45,419 bases of DNA, taken from NCBI GenBank assembly GCA_033761835.1, contig JANRME010000041.1, positions 1-45,419 of the forward strand, in the 5' to 3' direction. Made by a program: the position numbers and the translations under genes. Shown in pieces: positions 42,133 through 45,419 of the stretch; position 1 is the first letter of the stretch; each line of letters begins with the position of its first letter. The notes below the pieces were generated by a model. It worked only from the letters and a program-made list of their open reading frames with translations, was not told the DNA's origin and did no database searches. This stretch comes from JADJNW01 sp033761835 (lineage in GTDB: Bacteria > Bacteroidota > Bacteroidia > Chitinophagales > Saprospiraceae).

Positions 42133-43641
42133 ATGGCAGTAAATTCTGATGCGCTTTTCGATTTAATTCATTCTTTGAGTCCTAACGAGAAGAGATATTT
42201 TAAAAGGCATTGCAATAAGCATAGCACCAAAGAAAGCCCAAGTTATCTGAAGTTGTTTAGCGATATTGATACCATGAAAAAATATGATAGTGCAAAACTA
42301 AAAGAATATTTGGAAAATGCAACAAAATCTTCCAATACTTCTGAGGTAAAAAACTATTTGTATCACCTGATCTTAAAGTCACTTCGCAATTTTCATGCTG
42401 ATAAAAATCATCATTTGCGTTTGCAAGAATATCGCACCGATCTTCATTTGCTCCTTGAAAAAGGATTATGGAAACAAGCAAAAAAACTCCTTCAGCAAGC
42501 GCGCAGTATCGCTGAGAAAGCTAATCTGGGATTGTACGAGTTGGAATTCGCATTAATGGAAAGAAGAATTATTCGACAACTAGGAACTCAGGCGAGTGCA
42601 TTATTAAAACAAAATCAAGAGCGCGCTTTGGCGATCCTCCGCCAAACGGAAAAAGAGCTGAATATGACGCAAGTATTTGAAGACATTTTTTTTTCATTGC
42701 GCACTGCCAATATAGTCAATCCCGAAGCACAGCACTTACCAAAGATCGTTAATGAATTGATCGGCGAAGATCATGAAAACTATTTAATGAATGCTTCTTT
42801 TGTAGCCAAAACCCAATACCATACAATGTATGCTATGCACCATCGCAGTAAAAAAGAATATGAAGAAGCCAATATTCACTTACGAAAATTATTATCCTTA
42901 TTCGAGGATGATCAGAAAATACTAATAGAAGTAGAATATCAAGACCGTTATTTAAAAGCGCTTAATAATTATTTTAACAATTGCTTTCAATCTGGCACGA
43001 TTGAACAAGAATTTGATACTATTATGTCAAAACTTAATAGTGTACCTGAAACCAATCATCGGGTTTCTGGGGAAAAGTTTCACATTAGTTCTTATTTTTA
43101 CATTCACTATTATTCCAGGACGGAGGAATATGGAAAAATATTAGCTAAGGCTTCATCTATTTTAGAGGGTTTAAAGAACTACGGTGATGTTATAGGTATT
43201 AGCCGAAAGCTAACCTTAATTTATAATATTGCCGTTATTTATTTTGAAACTCGCCAATATGAACAAGCGTTGGATTGGATCATATCTCTTCTAAATGAAG
43301 GTGAAAAGGAAACAAAGAAAACGCTTCAATTCCCAGCAGAAATGCTGCGTTTGATACTTTTTTATGAAAAAAAAGAATTCTCTACGCTCAAATATTTAGC
43401 GCGCGGATTTTTGGACCAATTTAAAAAAAGTAAAAAGGGCGCGCCAGAATTAGAAATAGGAGCAACTTTATTACAGATTGCAAAATTATACGATAAACCT
43501 ATTCGCGGAAAGGCAGATCAATTAGAAATTAATAAGAAAACAAAAGATTTATTTATACAATTACATAATAAAATTGGAAACTCTATAAAAAGAGAGGAAA
43601 TTAAAACTTGGCTCAAAGAAAAATCAGATGGGAGAATATAA
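42133..43641 (+). CDS. large all-helical (TPR-like) protein, unknown
   Basis: This 502-residue protein is almost entirely alpha-helical, rich in Lys, Glu and Leu, with no signal peptide or membrane segment. It opens DALFDLIHSLSPNEKRYFKRHC and continues with helix pairs of the tetratricopeptide type, such as LEKGLWKQAKKLLQQARSIAEKANL, KKEYEEANIHLRKLLSLFEDD and ETRQYEQALDWIISLLNEGEKE. The N-terminal LSPNEKRYFKRHC region recurs, in my recollection, in conserved hypothetical proteins of Saprospiria. A scaffolding or regulatory role is possible but unproven. The gene is single, and its 3' end overlaps a hairpin (43629-43663). Confidence 0.78.
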   Translation: MAVNSDALFDLIHSLSPNEKRYFKRHCNKHSTKESPSYLKLFSDIDTMKKYDSAKLKEYLENATKSSNTSEVKNYLYHLILKSLRNFHADKNHHLRLQEYRTDLHLLLEKGLWKQAKKLLQQARSIAEKANLGLYELEFALMERRIIRQLGTQASALLKQNQERALAILRQTEKELNMTQVFEDIFFSLRTANIVNPEAQHLPKIVNELIGEDHENYLMNASFVAKTQYHTMYAMHHRSKKEYEEANIHLRKLLSLFEDDQKILIEVEYQDRYLKALNNYFNNCFQSGTIEQEFDTIMSKLNSVPETNHRVSGEKFHISSYFYIHYYSRTEEYGKILAKASSILEGLKNYGDVIGISRKLTLIYNIAVIYFETRQYEQALDWIISLLNEGEKETKKTLQFPAEMLRLILFYEKKEFSTLKYLARGFLDQFKKSKKGAPELEIGATLLQIAKLYDKPIRGKADQLEINKKTKDLFIQLHNKIGNSIKREEIKTWLKEKSDGRI

Positions 43642-43663
43642 GAATTTTTATTACATTCTCCCA
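43629..43663. terminator. bidirectional hairpin at the end of the helical-protein gene
   Basis: TGGGAGAAT (43629-43637) pairs with ATTCTCCCA (43655-43663) around a T-rich 17-nt loop. The left arm lies within the last codons of the preceding CDS. On the minus strand it follows the tiny ORF 43671-43748 by 8 bp. Confidence 0.55.
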
Positions 43664-43670
43664 GATAGAG

Positions 43671-43748
43671 TCATCCTGGATCAAGGTCATCAAGTACCAC
43701 AATACTTGCACCAAAAAGGCTCACAACTGTCTGGATTAAGCTAATCAT
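43671..43748 (-). CDS. possible 25-residue peptide gene
   Basis: A very short frame on the minus strand reads MISLIQTVVSLFGASIVV and ends LDDLDPG before TGA. The context is more complete than chance usually gives: a TAAATTTG element at 43766-43773, an A-rich leader with GGAAAAA about 10 bp before the ATG, and a hairpin 8 bp after the stop. The first 18 residues are hydrophobic. GASIVVLDDLDP resembles GVTLVIEDLDP of the lipoprotein encoded at 41492-41971. It may be a real small peptide or a fragment of an old copy. The rest of the 43642-43906 gap shows only the FAH promoter element. Confidence 0.3.
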   Translation of the reverse strand: MISLIQTVVSLFGASIVVLDDLDPG

Positions 43749-43765
43749 AAGTATTTAATTTTTTC

Positions 43766-43773
43766 CAAATTTA
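43766..43773 (-). promoter_or_regulatory. candidate -7 element for the tiny ORF
   Basis: The minus strand reads TAAATTTG (TAnnTTTG), 18 bp upstream of the ATG at 43748. Confidence 0.35.
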
Positions 43774-43879
43774 CACTAAATAACTTAAAATGTCAATTTT
43801 ATAATATAAAGAATTGTCTACTCCCACATAGGCATTTATATCCATTGAAGATTTCTTCTATTTTTTCTGGTAGTTTCCC

Positions 43880-43887
43880 TATTTTTG
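43880..43887 (+). promoter_or_regulatory. candidate -7 element of the FAH-family gene
   Basis: TATTTTTG matches TAnnTTTG, 19 bp upstream of the ATG at 43907. Confidence 0.5.
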
Positions 43888-43906
43888 CGCCAAAATCTCC
43901 AAGCGC

Positions 43907-44530
43907 ATGAAAATCATTTGCATCGGACGTAACTATAGCGAACACGCCAAAGAACTCAATAATGAAGTGCCTGACAAGCCGGTGGTGTTTATGAAACCGA
44001 CCTCGGCCCTGCTGGTGAACGATAAGCCATTTTACTATCCTGATTTTTCGAGCGATATTCATTATGAAGGAGAAATTGTATTAAAAATCTGCAAAAACGG
44101 TCGCCACGTGCAGCCGGAATTTGCTGCTGAATATTACGATCAAATTGCATTTGGCATTGATTTTACAGCGCGCGATCTGCAGTCGGAATGCAAGAAAAAA
44201 GGGCTTCCCTGGGAAATTGCGAAAGGATTCGATGGCTCAGCGGTATTGAGTGAATTTATCCCTATAGAAAAAGTGAATCGGGAAGGGATCGAATTCAAAT
44301 TGCGCAAGAATAATGAGGTCGTGCAGCATGGCAACACCGCAGATACGATTTTTTCTTTCGAGGATATTATCGTTTATGTCTCCAAATTTTTCAAGCTACA
44401 AATGGGGGACATGATTTATACTGGTACTCCCGCAGGCGTTGGGCCGATACAAATTGGCGATAAACTGGAAGGCTTTATTACATTGAATGATGGCAAGACC
44501 GAGCACGTCCTGACTTGCGATATTCGATAA
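43907..44530 (+). CDS. fumarylacetoacetate hydrolase-family protein
   Basis: This 207-residue protein is a compact FAH-fold enzyme of the acylpyruvate hydrolase/FAHD1 type. It shows KIICIGRNYSEHAKELNNEVPDKPVVFMKP at the start, the metal-binding HYEGEIVLKICKNGRHV (Glu ligands), then FGIDFTARDLQSECKKKGLPWEIAKGFDGSAVLSEF and MIYTGTPAGVGPIQIGDKLE. The short length without an N-terminal extension fits acylpyruvate hydrolase or oxaloacetate decarboxylase activity more than true fumarylacetoacetase. It is a single gene before metK. Confidence 0.92.
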   Translation: MKIICIGRNYSEHAKELNNEVPDKPVVFMKPTSALLVNDKPFYYPDFSSDIHYEGEIVLKICKNGRHVQPEFAAEYYDQIAFGIDFTARDLQSECKKKGLPWEIAKGFDGSAVLSEFIPIEKVNREGIEFKLRKNNEVVQHGNTADTIFSFEDIIVYVSKFFKLQMGDMIYTGTPAGVGPIQIGDKLEGFITLNDGKTEHVLTCDIR

Positions 44531-44602
44531 TCTATACTCACAAAGTCAATCAAAGTGATGTCATCTTTCAAAAAGATAGCATCGCTTTTCCTCTTAATTT
44601 TC

Positions 44603-44610
44603 TATTTTTG
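44603..44610 (+). promoter_or_regulatory. candidate -7 element of metK
   Basis: TATTTTTG matches TAnnTTTG, 49 bp upstream of the metK ATG at 44660. Confidence 0.55.
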
Positions 44611-44659
44611 CACCGTTTTTAAAACAAGCAATTGAAAATCAACAATAATCAATTTAAAT

Positions 44660-45419
44660 ATGCCATATTTATTCACCTCAGAATCTGTTTCCGAAGGACA
44701 CCCGGATAAAATTGCCGATCAAATCTCTGATGCATTGGTTGATCATTTTCTTGCGTTCGACCCACAATCAAAAGTGGCTTGTGAAACACTCGTAACAACT
44801 GGGCAAGTGGTACTTGCTGGCGAAGTAAAATCAGGTACTTATCTTGATGTACAGCAAATCGCGCGCGATGTAATCAAGCGCATCGGCTACACCAAGTCGG
44901 AATATATGTTTGAAGCGCATTCCTGCGGCGTGTTGTCTGCTATCCACGAGCAATCACCCGACATCAATCGCGGTGTAGAGCGCGGCAATCCTGAAGATCA
45001 GGGCGCTGGCGACCAGGGGATGATGTTTGGTTATGCTTCTGGCGAAACCGATGATTATATGCCTTTGGCCCTTGATTTGGCGCATAAAATATTGATGGAA
45101 TTGGCAGCGATTCGCCGTGAAGGCAAAGTGATGACTTATCTTCGCCCCGATGCAAAATCACAGGTGACCATTGAGTACAGCGACGATAATGCCCCTCAAC
45201 GCATTGATACCATTGTCGTTTCCACGCAACACGATGATTTTGATCAGGAAGAGAAAATGCTGGAGCAAATCAAGCAAGATGTGATCAATATTGTCATTCC
45301 GCGCGTAAAAGCACAATTGAAACCAGAATTACATAAATTATTCGACGGTCAAATCACTTATCACGTCAACCCAACTGGCAAGTTTGTAATCGGCGGTCCG
45401 CACGGCGACACCGGCTTGA
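44660..45419 (+). CDS. metK: S-adenosylmethionine synthase, N-terminal part (partial)
   Basis: MetK makes S-adenosylmethionine from methionine and ATP. The frame opens MPYLFTSESVSEGHPDKIAD, the diagnostic N-terminus with the catalytic His14 and the Asp16/Lys17 pair. It runs off the window after about 253 residues. The central signature GAGDQGMMFGYASGETDDYMPL and DGQITYHVNPTGKFVIGGPHGDTGL are intact, so the visible part is sound. Roughly 40 percent of the protein lies outside the window. Confidence 0.96.
   Translation, partial: MPYLFTSESVSEGHPDKIADQISDALVDHFLAFDPQSKVACETLVTTGQVVLAGEVKSGTYLDVQQIARDVIKRIGYTKSEYMFEAHSCGVLSAIHEQSPDINRGVERGNPEDQGAGDQGMMFGYASGETDDYMPLALDLAHKILMELAAIRREGKVMTYLRPDAKSQVTIEYSDDNAPQRIDTIVVSTQHDDFDQEEKMLEQIKQDVINIVIPRVKAQLKPELHKLFDGQITYHVNPTGKFVIGGPHGDTGL

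Overview
The window looks like a chromosomal segment of a Bacteroidota bacterium, most likely of the Saprospiria type (Haliscomenobacter/Lewinella-like). This is inferred from gene content, not from a marker search. The supporting signs are two predicted type IX secretion cargo proteins (a type A sorting domain at 4677-5477 and a gliding-type C-terminal domain in a 2230-residue protein at 31731-38423), a TonB-dependent receptor, an ECF sigma factor paired with a membrane TonB-like partner, loose Bacteroidota-type lipoboxes, and repeated use of the Bacteroidota -7 promoter motif TAnnTTTG. Most of the window is ordinary chromosome: I see no phage, transposase, CRISPR array, rRNA or tRNA.

Layout. 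1-4347: the 3' end of a TonB-dependent receptor, a 21-bp-phased decayed repeat array, ppsA, and a small membrane protein. 4348-9711: a remnant of a carboxylase gene, a secreted T9SS protein, a second 21-bp array of near-palindromes, an acyl-CoA carboxylase beta subunit, a VOC protein, an unusual three-part protein (EAD11-like, ubiquitin-like and beta-rich regions), and rpsT. 9939-16818: a secreted transglutaminase-like protein, gyrB, a Gfo/Idh/MocA oxidoreductase, and a lipoprotein followed closely by a polyprenyl-phosphate sugar transferase. 17239-22478: a vanadium haloperoxidase/PAP2 lipoprotein, a PolB-like 3'-5' exonuclease, and a lemA/DUF2207 pair. 22735-29552: glgB with an alpha/beta hydrolase and a P-loop kinase-like gene, a DUF4105 membrane protein, methylmalonyl-CoA epimerase, and tandemly duplicated TauE/SafE permeases. 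29564-38423: an anti-sigma/TonB hybrid, its ECF sigma factor, and the giant repeat adhesin, all on the minus strand. 38729-45419: DUF177 and rpmF, RidA, trpS, a lipoprotein, a TPR-like helical protein, a possible 25-residue peptide gene, an FAH-family hydrolase, and the 5' part of metK.

How genes may work together. The acyl-CoA carboxylase subunit and methylmalonyl-CoA epimerase fit propionate or branched-chain acyl-CoA metabolism, and PpsA fits gluconeogenesis. GlgB implies glycogen storage. The sugar transferase would start an exopolysaccharide or capsule, and the lipoprotein before it may be co-expressed. The sigma factor and TonB hybrid form a probable transmembrane signalling pair.

The items most worth a second look are: the EAD11/ubiquitin-like protein at 8316-9209, which stands alone; two intergenic arrays with an exact 21-bp period; a pseudogene scrap of a diverged carboxylase paralogue; intergenic hairpins built from locus-private repeated words; 11 exact 54-residue repeats with an alternating higher-order pattern in the giant protein; and a tiny ORF with its own promoter and terminator at 43671-43748.
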